Source: Halobaculum sp. MBLA0147
Lineage (GTDB): Archaea > Halobacteriota > Halobacteria > Halobacteriales > Haloferacaceae
Direction: 5' to 3'
Length of the DNA stretch: 64,000 nt
Assembly: GCF_041361345.1 (NCBI RefSeq)
Contig: NZ_JBGKAD010000001.1
Span: forward strand, 62,001-126,000
Position numbers and translations under genes: made by a program. The number at the start of each line of letters is the position of its first letter. The stretch's first letter is position 1. Below are positions 51,500-59,187 of this stretch, one piece after another. The notes under the pieces were generated by a model. It did no database searches. It saw only the letters and a list, made by a program, of their open reading frames with translations, and was not told the DNA's origin.

Positions 51500-51585
51500 G
51501 TACCGTCAGGTGTCCGACGACTGAGTACCGTCAGGCGTCCGACGACTGAGTACCGTCAGGCGTCCGACGACTGAGTACCGTCCGG
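51486..51585. repeat. 25-bp tandem repeat, four copies, each with the stop codon
   Basis: Units start at 51486, 51511, 51536 and 51561. Each holds gtccgacgactgagtaccgt. The first covers the glycosyltransferase stop (51497-51499); three more lie downstream. Confidence 0.95.
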
Positions 51586-51641
51586 CGTCCTGCGTCCGGC
51601 GATCGAGTGGTCGCGCGCTCGACGCCGCGACGACGAGTCGA

Positions 51642-52469
51642 TCAGGACTCGCCCGGGCCGAGTTCGGGGACGACGCGAGCCGCGTTCTTCGAGAACGTAC
51701 GTCGCATCAGGTCCTCGGAGACGTCCAGCGTGAGCACCTCCATCACGCTCACGTCCGGGTGGGTGCTCGGTGCGCCGGAGCCGAACAGCACGCGGTCGGG
51801 GTGTTCCAGCAGCCCGCGCTCGAGTAGTTCGCGGTAGCGGACGAACGCGGTGTCGAGGTACACGTCGTCGTACTCCTCCAGCAGGTCGATCCCGTCGTGC
51901 ATCAGCCCCCGGTTCAGCGGGAACCCACCGAACGACGAGAGGATCACCGGGAAGTCGTACCCACACAGCGTGTCCGCGACGGTCTCGGGCGGGAACTGCT
52001 CGCCGGCCGCGACGCGAACGGGCGGGCCGGCGTCGCTGATGACCTCCAACACCGCCTCCGTGGGGAGGCCGTCTCGAACTGGGTCGAGCGTGAACCCGTG
52101 GAACCGGTCGTCGTAGGCGTACTGTTCGGCGTCCTCGGCGTCGGTGTGGTGTGGCTCCGGCGAGGACGCCAAGTTCCGGAGTCGGGCGGTGGCACTCTCG
52201 CCGGGGTCGCGTGGCCCGCTGAGCCGCGCGAACGCGAGAAACGGGCGGTCGACGGCGAGCCGCGCGACGGCGTTGTTCGCCGTGACGTACCCCTCGCCGG
52301 CGGGACGCGGTCCCGGTGCGACGACCGCCCGGACGACACCCGCCTGGTGGAGCTCCCGCTGGAGCGACTCCGGCGACACGTCGCGACCGACGGTCGCGAC
52401 CGACTCCGCGTCCGGGTCGAGCCGTGCGTGTACGTCGACGACGCGGAAGCCGTGCTCCAGTTCCAACAT
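51642..52469 (-). CDS. amidohydrolase-2-like TIM-barrel protein
   Basis: The protein is 275 residues from the ATG at 52469 (MLELEHGFRVVDVHARL). Motifs fit an amidohydrolase-2-type (ACMSD-like) barrel: FRVVDVHARLDP at strand 1 (the second His of the usual HxH is replaced), YDDRFHGFTLDPVRDGLP, VILSSFGGFPLNRGL, and DRVLFGSGAPSTHPDVSV at strand 8 with the conserved GSGAP. Loss of one His suggests a changed metal site or substrate. No function assigned. Confidence 0.72.
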   Translation of the reverse strand: MLELEHGFRVVDVHARLDPDAESVATVGRDVSPESLQRELHQAGVVRAVVAPGPRPAGEGYVTANNAVARLAVDRPFLAFARLSGPRDPGESATARLRNLASSPEPHHTDAEDAEQYAYDDRFHGFTLDPVRDGLPTEAVLEVISDAGPPVRVAAGEQFPPETVADTLCGYDFPVILSSFGGFPLNRGLMHDGIDLLEEYDDVYLDTAFVRYRELLERGLLEHPDRVLFGSGAPSTHPDVSVMEVLTLDVSEDLMRRTFSKNAARVVPELGPGES

Positions 52470-52540
52470 CGTCCCCCGCTTCGACGCCCGCCGTCTTAGT
52501 GTTTTCACGTCCGCCGTCGCGGTGGAAGACGGTACGGGTC

Positions 52541-52609
52541 GTCGGACCGAAGCCGCCACGTCGGTCGGACCGAAGCCGACACGTCGGTCGGGCCGACCCC
52601 GACACGCAC
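52541..52609. repeat. 23-bp tandem repeat, three copies
   Basis: Units at 52541-52563, 52564-52586 and 52587-52609 begin gtcggaccgaagccg; the third is diverged. It lies 70 bp upstream of the amidohydrolase start, in its promoter side. Confidence 0.88.
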
Positions 52610-52711
52610 GTCCGACTGTCGGAATCTCTCGTCGGGAGGGGCGATACGACCGGTTCTCCGGGTGGGAACCGCTGGGAAAGACCCATACGTGGCCCGCGCG
52701 CAGACGACGGT

Positions 52712-53320
52712 ATGAGCGAGCGTCTCGACGAACTCAGAGAGTTGGCGGAGTCCGACGTGGGAGAACCGCCGGACGACCCCGACGCCGAGGTGGAGGCGGG
52801 AGGAGCCTCGGCGGACACCGCCACGACCGGTGCGCCCACTCGCGACGCCGCCGCGTCCGGTGCGACCGCCGACGGTGCCGGTGCCGAGACCGACGAGTCG
52901 AGTGGTGGGCTCCGGAGTCGCCTGCCGGGTCGCCCGTCACTGGGGCTCTCCGGGTTGTTCGGCCCGAAGCGGTTCCTCCTGGCGCTCGGCCTCGCAGTCG
53001 GTGGGTTGGTCGCGGGCGGTGCGGTCCCGTTCGTCGGAGCCGTCACGCAGTACGTCGGGCTGTTCGCGGCCGCGTTCGGCTACGGGCTCGTCGCGAGTGA
53101 CTCGGCGTACGTCGAGACCAGCGTCGCCGGTGCCGTCGCGGCGGCAGTCGCACTGGTGTTGAACACGCTGTCTGCCGGCGGCTTCGTCGTCGGCACGGAC
53201 GTGCTCGGCCGGTACGGGATCACGCTGACCGCCGTCGGGGTCGGCCTCGGGCTCCTCGTCTCGCTCGTGGGTCACTACTTCGGACGCGACCTCCGTGCCG
53301 GTGTCACCCGCGACGTCTGA
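52712..53320 (+). CDS. membrane protein with disordered N-terminal tail
   Basis: The 202-residue protein starts MSERLDELRELAESDVGE. About 70 residues of acidic Ala/Gly-rich linker precede four hydrophobic helices: FLLALGLAVGGLVAGGAVPF (about 89-108), AVTQYVGLFAAAFGYGLV, AGAVAAAVALVLNTLS, and TLTAVGVGLGLLVSLVGHYF. It ends in a short basic tail (RDLRAGVTRDV). No motif points to a function. Similar proteins occur in other haloarchaea. Confidence 0.68.
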   Translation: MSERLDELRELAESDVGEPPDDPDAEVEAGGASADTATTGAPTRDAAASGATADGAGAETDESSGGLRSRLPGRPSLGLSGLFGPKRFLLALGLAVGGLVAGGAVPFVGAVTQYVGLFAAAFGYGLVASDSAYVETSVAGAVAAAVALVLNTLSAGGFVVGTDVLGRYGITLTAVGVGLGLLVSLVGHYFGRDLRAGVTRDV

Positions 53321-53379
53321 GCCGTCGCGGCGACACCGACGCACTCGACCGACCGGCCCCCACCGGCACACTCGACCGC

Positions 53380-54429
53380 TCAGCGCGCGCCGTCGTCGAC
53401 GACGCGCCAGACGCCGTCGTCGTGCTCGAGGAGACCACCCTCGGCGAGTCGTCTGAGACACCGCCGCGTCTCTCCGGGCGGGCCGTCGACCTCCCCGACG
53501 ACCGCGCGTTCGCTACCGTCTGTCCCGACGACCGCGGCCAACACTTCGGCGTGGAACTGTGCGTCGCTGTCTGTCCCGGTGGCCGCTTGGACGCGATCGA
53601 GCACGTCGGCGACACGCCCACGCACCCACCGCTGTGCGAGCGACAGTTCGTTCTCCATCTCGCGGAGGCGACGGTACTCGCCGGCCAACGCCGCGAGTCC
53701 ACCGTCGGCGCCCTCGGAACCGGTCTCCGTCGGGTCGTCCCGTGCGTGTCGACCACCGTCGCCCGCACCCCCGACTGCCGTTCGACCGCCGTCGACGCGC
53801 TCGGCGTGGTCGGTGGTGCCGTCCGTCGACCGGTCCGCCGTCGTCTGACTCCCCTCGGCGGCCGACTCCGCGGGGTCACTCGGCCCCGTGGAGGTCGGTG
53901 CATCTTCCCGCAGCCGTCCGTCCCGACCCGGTGACTTCCCCCTCTCCGGGTGTGTCCGCCCGTCGGGGTGGTCGTCCCCGGCTCGGTCCCCGGTCCCGCT
54001 TCGATTCCCGGCCTCGTCCCGGTTCTCGTCGACGGTTCGATCAACGCCACCGTCTCGGTCTCCGCCACCTCCGTCCGCTGCCTCTTCGAGCAGTCCGTCG
54101 AGGTCGAGTCGGACGTGCGCACACCGCCCGAGGATGTCCATGCTCGGGTTGGCGGCGTACGCGCTCTTGGTGCCGTACTCGTGCCTGGAGACGGTCACCT
54201 CCAGACGCACGTCGCGTGCGATGTGGAAGTACTTCCGACGGCTGCCGTCGGTTCGCGACTCGACGAGGCCCGCGTCCTCGAGTTTCTCCAGGTGGTCGAT
54301 CACGGCCTTCGGCGACACGTCGAGGTACTCGCCGATCTCCGTCACGTAACAGGGTTTCCGCGAGAGCAACTGGAGGATCCGCCTCCGGTTCTCGTTGCCC
54401 AGCAGGTCGAGTAGCTCCGCGGACTCCAT
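53380..54429 (-). CDS. ArsR-family transcription regulator with two winged-helix parts
   Basis: The protein is 349 residues from the ATG at 54429. Residues 1-100 form a clear ArsR winged helix: MESAELLDLLGNENRRRILQ, TEIGEYLDVSPKAVIDHLEK (recognition helix) and the wing GSRRKYFHIARDVRLEV. A disordered linker of ~120 residues rich in Asp, Gly, Arg and Thr follows. The C-terminal ~90 residues contain a helical bundle (EYRRLREMENELSLAQR) and a second winged-helix-like part (EVDGPPGETRRCLRRLAEGG). It lies downstream of dinB on the same strand. The inducer is unknown; no metal-binding Cys pair of classic ArsR is seen. Confidence 0.82.
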   Translation of the reverse strand: MESAELLDLLGNENRRRILQLLSRKPCYVTEIGEYLDVSPKAVIDHLEKLEDAGLVESRTDGSRRKYFHIARDVRLEVTVSRHEYGTKSAYAANPSMDILGRCAHVRLDLDGLLEEAADGGGGDRDGGVDRTVDENRDEAGNRSGTGDRAGDDHPDGRTHPERGKSPGRDGRLREDAPTSTGPSDPAESAAEGSQTTADRSTDGTTDHAERVDGGRTAVGGAGDGGRHARDDPTETGSEGADGGLAALAGEYRRLREMENELSLAQRWVRGRVADVLDRVQAATGTDSDAQFHAEVLAAVVGTDGSERAVVGEVDGPPGETRRCLRRLAEGGLLEHDDGVWRVVDDGAR

Positions 54430-54497
54430 ACACGCGAGGTTAGCGACCGACGTACTTGAACGACCCGCTCCCGGCGGTGTCCCTACCAGTGCTCGGC

Positions 54498-56108
54498 TCA
54501 CTCGTCGTCGCTCTCCTCGTCCACGGTCTCGCCGGTCTCGGTGGCGCCGCCACCTTCGCGGTCGGTAGTGTCGAACGAGCGAAGCGACGGCTGTCGCCGC
54601 CGTCGCCCGTTCCCGTCCACGCCGCCGTCGCCGTCCGTCTCCCCGTCTCTCCGGCCGCCCGTCGTCCCGGCGTCTGCGGCCCACTCGGCGAGCGTCTCCG
54701 GGGGAGTACGGTCTCGGCTCTCCGTCTCCCACTCGTCGAGTGTCGCAGACGCGACGGGCTCCGCGGCGGGCCCCGAACCGTCGCCCGCAGCCGCGGTCGC
54801 CGCACAGCCGGCCGTCTCGTTCTCGCCCGACCGGTCGGCGTCCGCCGCGTCGTAGCCGCCGAGTGTCGTCTGATCGCCGCCGCTGAACGAGAGCTTCGAC
54901 ACCCGGACGCCGAGTTTCCGCACCTCCTCGTCCGCGAACTCCGTCAGCAACTCCAGTGCCACCTCTCGGACCAACTCGGGATCGTCGACCGGTCCAGACA
55001 GCGACTCCGCACGGGTGTTCACGTCGAACGGCGGCCGGACGGCCTTGATCCCGATGGTCTGGTAGGTCGCGTCCCGCGAGCGGGCGCGCTCGGCCACGTC
55101 GGCCGCCAGCGCGCGGACCTTCTCGCGTTTCGCCGTCTCGTCGCTCGTCGCCTCGGTGAACGCCGACTCGCGCGACAGCGACTTCGGTCGCCCGCGCGGG
55201 GTCACCTCGCGGTCGTCGCGGCCACGTGCCCGATCGTACAACTCCCGGCCGCGGTCGCCGAACCGTTCGACGAGCGTCGTCGGGTCCGCGGCCGCGAGGT
55301 CCCCGGCGGTCTCGATCCCCATCTCCGCGAACTCGCGAGCCCGCACCGGCCCGACGCCGTGGATGTCCTCCACCGGGAGCGGCGCGAGGAACTCCCGCAC
55401 GCGGTCCGGCGGGACGACTGTCAGCCCGTCCGGCTTGTCGTAGTCCGACGCCACCTTGGCGACGGCCATGTTCGGCGCGACGCCGACGCTGGCCGGGACA
55501 CCGACGCGCCGCTGGATCTCCTCGCGGACGTGCCGTGCGAACCCCTCCGCGAGCGTGCGACCGCCGCTGTCGTCTCCCTCGCCGCCTGTTCCGTCGCCCG
55601 GTCCGCCCCCGCCGGCCGCGGTGTCGGCCGTGGTGTCGTCGGCGTCCTCACCCACCCGATCCCACCGCGTGCGGTCTGTCACGTCGAGGTACGCCTCGTC
55701 GATAGACACCTCACGGACGGTGTCAGCGAGGTCGTGGAGCACCGCCTTCACGTCGCTCGCGACGGACTCGTAGAACTCCATGTCGACCGGGCGGTAGTGG
55801 CCGGCCTCCGCGGGGTCGGGGGCGTCCGGATCGGACGCGTCGGCGTCGGCGGCTCGTGGGAGCCGGTCGAGCGCGTCCGAGATCGGCTGGGCGGAGTCGA
55901 CGCCGTACTCCCGAGCCTCGTAGCTCGCCGTCGCCACCGCGCCGTGGCTCTCCCCGGACTCGTACCCCATCCCGACGACGACCGGCTCGCCGGCCAACTC
56001 GGGCTCCTTCAGGCGCTCACACGAGGCGTAGAAACAGTCCATGTCGACGTGACACACCACCCGCTCGCCCGGCCCGTCGTCGCCCACCCCGGGGAGCGTC
56101 TCCTCCAT
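54498..56108 (-). CDS. dinB: DNA polymerase IV (Y family)
   Basis: The 536-residue protein is longer than E. coli Pol IV (351) due to acidic inserts. It has the Y-family catalytic core: VVCHVDMDCFYASCERL (first metal Asp) at about 18-33 and VREVSIDEAYLDVTDRTRW (second pair) near 130. The PIP-like or helix-hairpin-helix region includes DIHGVGPVRAREFAEMGIET. Inserts lie around 90-110 (ADADASDPDAPDP) and 145-180 (Gly/Asp rich). The long C-terminal part is disordered and ends in QPSLRSFDTTD, a possible PCNA-binding PIP box, then EESDDE. Translesion synthesis is expected. hflX is divergent, with inverted repeats between them. Confidence 0.93.
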   Translation of the reverse strand: MEETLPGVGDDGPGERVVCHVDMDCFYASCERLKEPELAGEPVVVGMGYESGESHGAVATASYEAREYGVDSAQPISDALDRLPRAADADASDPDAPDPAEAGHYRPVDMEFYESVASDVKAVLHDLADTVREVSIDEAYLDVTDRTRWDRVGEDADDTTADTAAGGGGPGDGTGGEGDDSGGRTLAEGFARHVREEIQRRVGVPASVGVAPNMAVAKVASDYDKPDGLTVVPPDRVREFLAPLPVEDIHGVGPVRAREFAEMGIETAGDLAAADPTTLVERFGDRGRELYDRARGRDDREVTPRGRPKSLSRESAFTEATSDETAKREKVRALAADVAERARSRDATYQTIGIKAVRPPFDVNTRAESLSGPVDDPELVREVALELLTEFADEEVRKLGVRVSKLSFSGGDQTTLGGYDAADADRSGENETAGCAATAAAGDGSGPAAEPVASATLDEWETESRDRTPPETLAEWAADAGTTGGRRDGETDGDGGVDGNGRRRRQPSLRSFDTTDREGGGATETGETVDEESDDE

Positions 56109-56179
56109 CGATCTCCGGTTGGCGGCCGGTGGTGGTGAAGGTTCGGCTCCCGCGCGGTGGAAGTGGAATCGCAGAGTGA

Positions 56180-56219
56180 CGACTCCGAGTCGGAGGGAAC
56201 CGACTCCGTGTGAGTCGGT
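56180..56219. promoter_or_regulatory. inverted repeats between dinB and hflX, candidate operator
   Basis: Two palindromes built on the same words lie close together: cgactc-c-gagtcg (56180-56192) and accgactc-cgtgt-gagtcggt (56199-56219). They sit 17 bp upstream of the hflX-side TATA-like ctttttgt and 72 bp upstream of the dinB start, where a regulator could act on either gene. Confidence 0.55.
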
Positions 56220-56235
56220 CACGACCGGGGCGAAG

Positions 56236-56463
56236 CTTTTTGTCGAGTCCCGAAGCAGGTTTGTGTAGATGAAGACCTCATTCTCGACGCGCCGGTGAGC
56301 GCGTCGGCGGGGACGCGCTCGTCGGAACGGCGACACGCCGTCCTGCCGCGGAGGCGGGACGGCGTCGCCAGACGGCGTACGACACGACGAGCGAGGCGCC
56401 GTCCACCGGGCGTGTGGTGGGACCCGCGACCACCACGCGCCGCGGCGGGACGGCACGACACGT
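56236..56463 (+). other. structured hflX leader with TATA-like box, possible 9-residue leader peptide
   Basis: ctttttgt at 56236-56243 is followed 25 bp later by an ATG (56269) opening a short frame, MKTSFSTRR, with a stop at 56296-56298. Three GC-rich hairpins follow: 56297-56320 (gagcgcgtc / gacgcgctc), 56329-56369 (cgccgtcc / ggacggcg with a bulge, extended by ggcga / tcgcc), and 56410-56438 (tggtgg / ccacca). The hflX ATG is at 56464. This is the only long, strongly structured leader seen in a window of mostly leaderless genes. It could regulate hflX or contain a small non-coding RNA. Confidence 0.5.
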
Positions 56464-57765
56464 ATGCAAGCAGGATCACGACTCGACGGTGGGCGGGCCG
56501 TAGTGGCCGCCCGCCGCGCAGACGCACAGCCAGACACCGAGGAGATCGAACGGTTGGCCGAGTCGGCCGGGTTCGAGGTGGTCGACACCCTCACCCAACG
56601 CCGCCGCGAGGACCGCACCTACAACCTCGGGCGCGGGAAGGCGGAGGAACTCGGCCGTCGCGTCGCCGAGACGGACGCCGACGCGGTGGTGTTCGACGGG
56701 GAACTCACGCCGGGGCAGTACGGCGACCTGCTCGGGTTGCTCCCCGCGGAGACGCGCGTCGTCGACCGCTACCGACTGGTGTTGGAGATCTTCGCCGCCG
56801 GGGCGGGCGACGCCCGTGCGAAGACCCAAGTCGAACTCGCGACGCTCGAGTACGAGTTTCCGCGACTCCGACAGATCACTGAGATGCAGTCGATGAGTTC
56901 CTACACCGAGAAGGGGGCGCCGGTGTACGACGTCGACGACCGGATCGACCGCCTGCGGACGGAGCTCCGAGAGTTGGAGGCGGCGGCGCGTGACCGTCGC
57001 GCCGAGCGACGCGAACAGGGATTCGACCTCGTCGCCGTGGCGGGGTACACGAACGCCGGGAAGTCGACGCTGACCCACCGGTTGGCCGACGAGTTGTCGT
57101 TGGCGGACCACGACGCCGCCCACGACGACGAGTCCGTCGCCGCCAACGCCGAAGACCGGCTGTTCGAGACGCTGGAGACGACGACCCGTCGGGCGACCGT
57201 CGACGGGCGGCGACTGCTCGTGACGGACACGGTCGGGCTGATCGACGACCTCCCACACGATCTGGTGGAGTCGTTCTCGACCACGCTCTCGGAGATCGCC
57301 GACAGTGACGCGGTGGCCGCGGTGATCGACGCCGCGATGGACGAGGAACCCTTCCGCCGGCGCGCCGAGACGACCCTGGACGTGTTGGCCGGCGAGGCCG
57401 ATCCCGAGTGTGTGATCCCGGTGTTGAACAAGGTCGACGCCGTCGACGAGGCGACGCTGGCGCAGCGTCGCGAGACGGTCGCGGAGTTGGCGCCCGACGC
57501 GGCCGATCCGGTGGCGATCTCCGCGCTGCACGGGGACGGTGTCGACCGACTCACCACGGTGCTGGTCCAACGGCTCCCGAGCGGAGAGACGACGCTGGAG
57601 TTGCCGAACACGGGCGAGGCGCAGGCGCTCGTCTCGTGGCTCCACGACCGCGGGGAGACGGAGACGACGTACGAGGGAGACGGCGTGACCGTCGAGTTCG
57701 CCGGCCGGCCGGACGTGGTCGCGGAGGCCGAGCGGCGCGCGGCGTCGCTCGACGGGTCCGAGTAG
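56464..57765 (+). CDS. hflX: ribosome-associated GTPase HflX
   Basis: HflX binds 50S/70S ribosomes and splits stalled or stress-arrested ribosomes in bacteria. The 433-residue protein has the HflX N-terminal domain (about 1-140) with RRREDRTYNLGRGKAEEL and LTPGQYGDLLGLLP, then a helical linker, then the GTPase core: G1 GYTNAGKST (194-202), G3 DTVGLIDDLP (255-264), G4 NKVD (322-325), and a tail domain ending in AERRAASLDGSE. The G4 motif is intact. It is preceded by a structured leader and divergent from dinB. With pelA and rqcH in the same window, it adds a third ribosome-rescue factor. Confidence 0.93.
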   Translation: MQAGSRLDGGRAVVAARRADAQPDTEEIERLAESAGFEVVDTLTQRRREDRTYNLGRGKAEELGRRVAETDADAVVFDGELTPGQYGDLLGLLPAETRVVDRYRLVLEIFAAGAGDARAKTQVELATLEYEFPRLRQITEMQSMSSYTEKGAPVYDVDDRIDRLRTELRELEAAARDRRAERREQGFDLVAVAGYTNAGKSTLTHRLADELSLADHDAAHDDESVAANAEDRLFETLETTTRRATVDGRRLLVTDTVGLIDDLPHDLVESFSTTLSEIADSDAVAAVIDAAMDEEPFRRRAETTLDVLAGEADPECVIPVLNKVDAVDEATLAQRRETVAELAPDAADPVAISALHGDGVDRLTTVLVQRLPSGETTLELPNTGEAQALVSWLHDRGETETTYEGDGVTVEFAGRPDVVAEAERRAASLDGSE

Positions 57766-57897
57766 TCCCGCGGTCGGACCACCACCGGACCCGACCCGAG
57801 CGACAGGGTGCTGGCGCGCGACCGGAGGCGACCCGAGCGGCGAGGTGCTCGCGCGGACACGACAACGCTCTTCTCGTCGGCCCTCGCCTGTCCGAGC

Positions 57898-58608
57898 GTG
57901 ACCGAGACAGGAGCGGACGACGGTAGCGGCGAGGGTGCCAGTGGGGTCGACGAGACCGACGGCGGGGTCGACGAGACCGACGGTGGGGGTGACGAGACAA
58001 ACGGTGGCGCCTACGAGGTGGAGGTGAAGGTGCGCGCGGACCACGAGGCGGTCCGCGCCGAACTCGCGGAGTCGGACGCGGAGCCACTGGGTGCCGTCGA
58101 GCAGGTCGACACCTACTACGACGCGCCGGACCGCGACTTCGCGGAGACGGACGAGGCGCTCCGGATCAGACGCGAGACGGTCGTCGCGCCGGAGCCAGAC
58201 GAGTACGGCGGCGAGACGGACCCCGGCGAGCCCGAACCCACGGCCGAGACGGAGACGACGAAGGTGACGTACAAGGGGCCGCTGGTGGAGACCGAGTCGA
58301 AGACGCGCGAGGAGTACGAGACGGCCGTCGCGGACGGCGAGGCGTTGGCGGGTGTCCTCGACGGGCTAGGCTACGAGCCGGCGGCGACCGTCGAGAAACA
58401 CCGCGAGCGGTTCGCTCTCGACGACTACGTCGTCACCCTCGACACGGTGACGGACCTGGGGACGTTCGTCGAGGTGGAACGCGAGACCACCCGCGACCGC
58501 GTCACGGCGGTGCGAGACGGTGCTCGCGAGCTGCTCGACCGACTCGGGCTGGATCCGGACGAGCAGATCCGCACCTCCTACCTCGGACTGTTGCTCGACG
58601 GGACGTAG
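57898..58608 (+). CDS. CYTH-domain protein (class IV adenylyl cyclase/thiamine triphosphatase-like)
   Basis: The protein is 236 residues from the GTG at 57898. Residues 1-40 are a low-complexity acidic leader with repeated VDETDGG units. The CYTH core begins AYEVEVKVRADHEAV (the EVEVK motif binds triphosphate and metal), followed by QVDTYYDAP, EALRIRRET, KVTYKGP, and FVEVERETT near the end. Haloarchaeal members are annotated as CyaB-like class IV adenylyl cyclases but may be triphosphatases. All core residues are intact. It stands alone. Confidence 0.87.
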   Translation: MTETGADDGSGEGASGVDETDGGVDETDGGGDETNGGAYEVEVKVRADHEAVRAELAESDAEPLGAVEQVDTYYDAPDRDFAETDEALRIRRETVVAPEPDEYGGETDPGEPEPTAETETTKVTYKGPLVETESKTREEYETAVADGEALAGVLDGLGYEPAATVEKHRERFALDDYVVTLDTVTDLGTFVEVERETTRDRVTAVRDGARELLDRLGLDPDEQIRTSYLGLLLDGT

Positions 58609-58651
58609 CCACACGACGCATCATCATCACTCGGAGGGCGTGCCGACCCAG

Positions 58652-59038
58652 TCACTCCACGACCGCGGTCGCCTCCACCTCGACGACGAGTCCCGGCTCG
58701 ATCAACGCGGCCACCTCGACGAGCGTCGTTGCCGGGCGCACGTCCTCGAACATCCGCCCGTGGGCGCGACCCACCGCCTCCCAGTCGTCGGCGTCCGTCA
58801 CGTACAGTCGCGTCCGGACCACGTCGGAGAGCGCTGCGTCGGCCTCGGCGAGTGCCTCGCCCACGATCTCCAGGGCGCGCTCGGTCTGTGCGGCCGGCCC
58901 GGCCTCGGTCATCGGTTCACCGTCCTCGTCGACCGCAGTCGTCCCGGCGACGCGGACGGTGTCGCCCGTCCGGACCGCCCGCGAGTAACCGACTCGCTCC
59001 TCCCACTCCGTCCCGCTGGAGACGCGTCGTCTGGTCAC
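58652..59038 (-). CDS. RidA-family enamine/imine deaminase
   Basis: RidA hydrolyses reactive enamines such as 2-aminoacrylate from serine breakdown. The 128-residue protein begins with GTG at 59038. It contains EERVGYSRAVRTGDTVRVAG, TERALEIVGEALAEADA, DVVRTRLYVTDADDWEAVGR and the trimer-site DVRPATTLVEVAALIEPGL with conserved Arg (VRPATT) and Glu (VEVEATA). All features are canonical. It is divergent from the S-adenosylmethionine synthetase gene; no direct functional link known. Confidence 0.9.
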   Translation of the reverse strand: MTRRRVSSGTEWEERVGYSRAVRTGDTVRVAGTTAVDEDGEPMTEAGPAAQTERALEIVGEALAEADAALSDVVRTRLYVTDADDWEAVGRAHGRMFEDVRPATTLVEVAALIEPGLVVEVEATAVVE

Positions 59039-59153
59039 GCGGTGCCCGTCGGAGCCGGACGACCTGAACCTACCGGCCGGGAGGCGGAGTCCGGGTGGAC
59101 ACCCAGTACGGTATACCCACGGGTTATCCAGAGTACCCGCGTACTTTTCGCAA

Positions 59154-59160
59154 GTTATAG
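59154..59160 (+). promoter_or_regulatory. TATA box of the S-adenosylmethionine synthetase gene
   Basis: gttatag at 59154-59160 ends 27 bp before the ATG at 59188. Spacing suggests a leaderless or near-leaderless transcript. Confidence 0.65.
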
Positions 59161-59187
59161 CAACCCCAGCGTCCGACAGTCGAGGTA

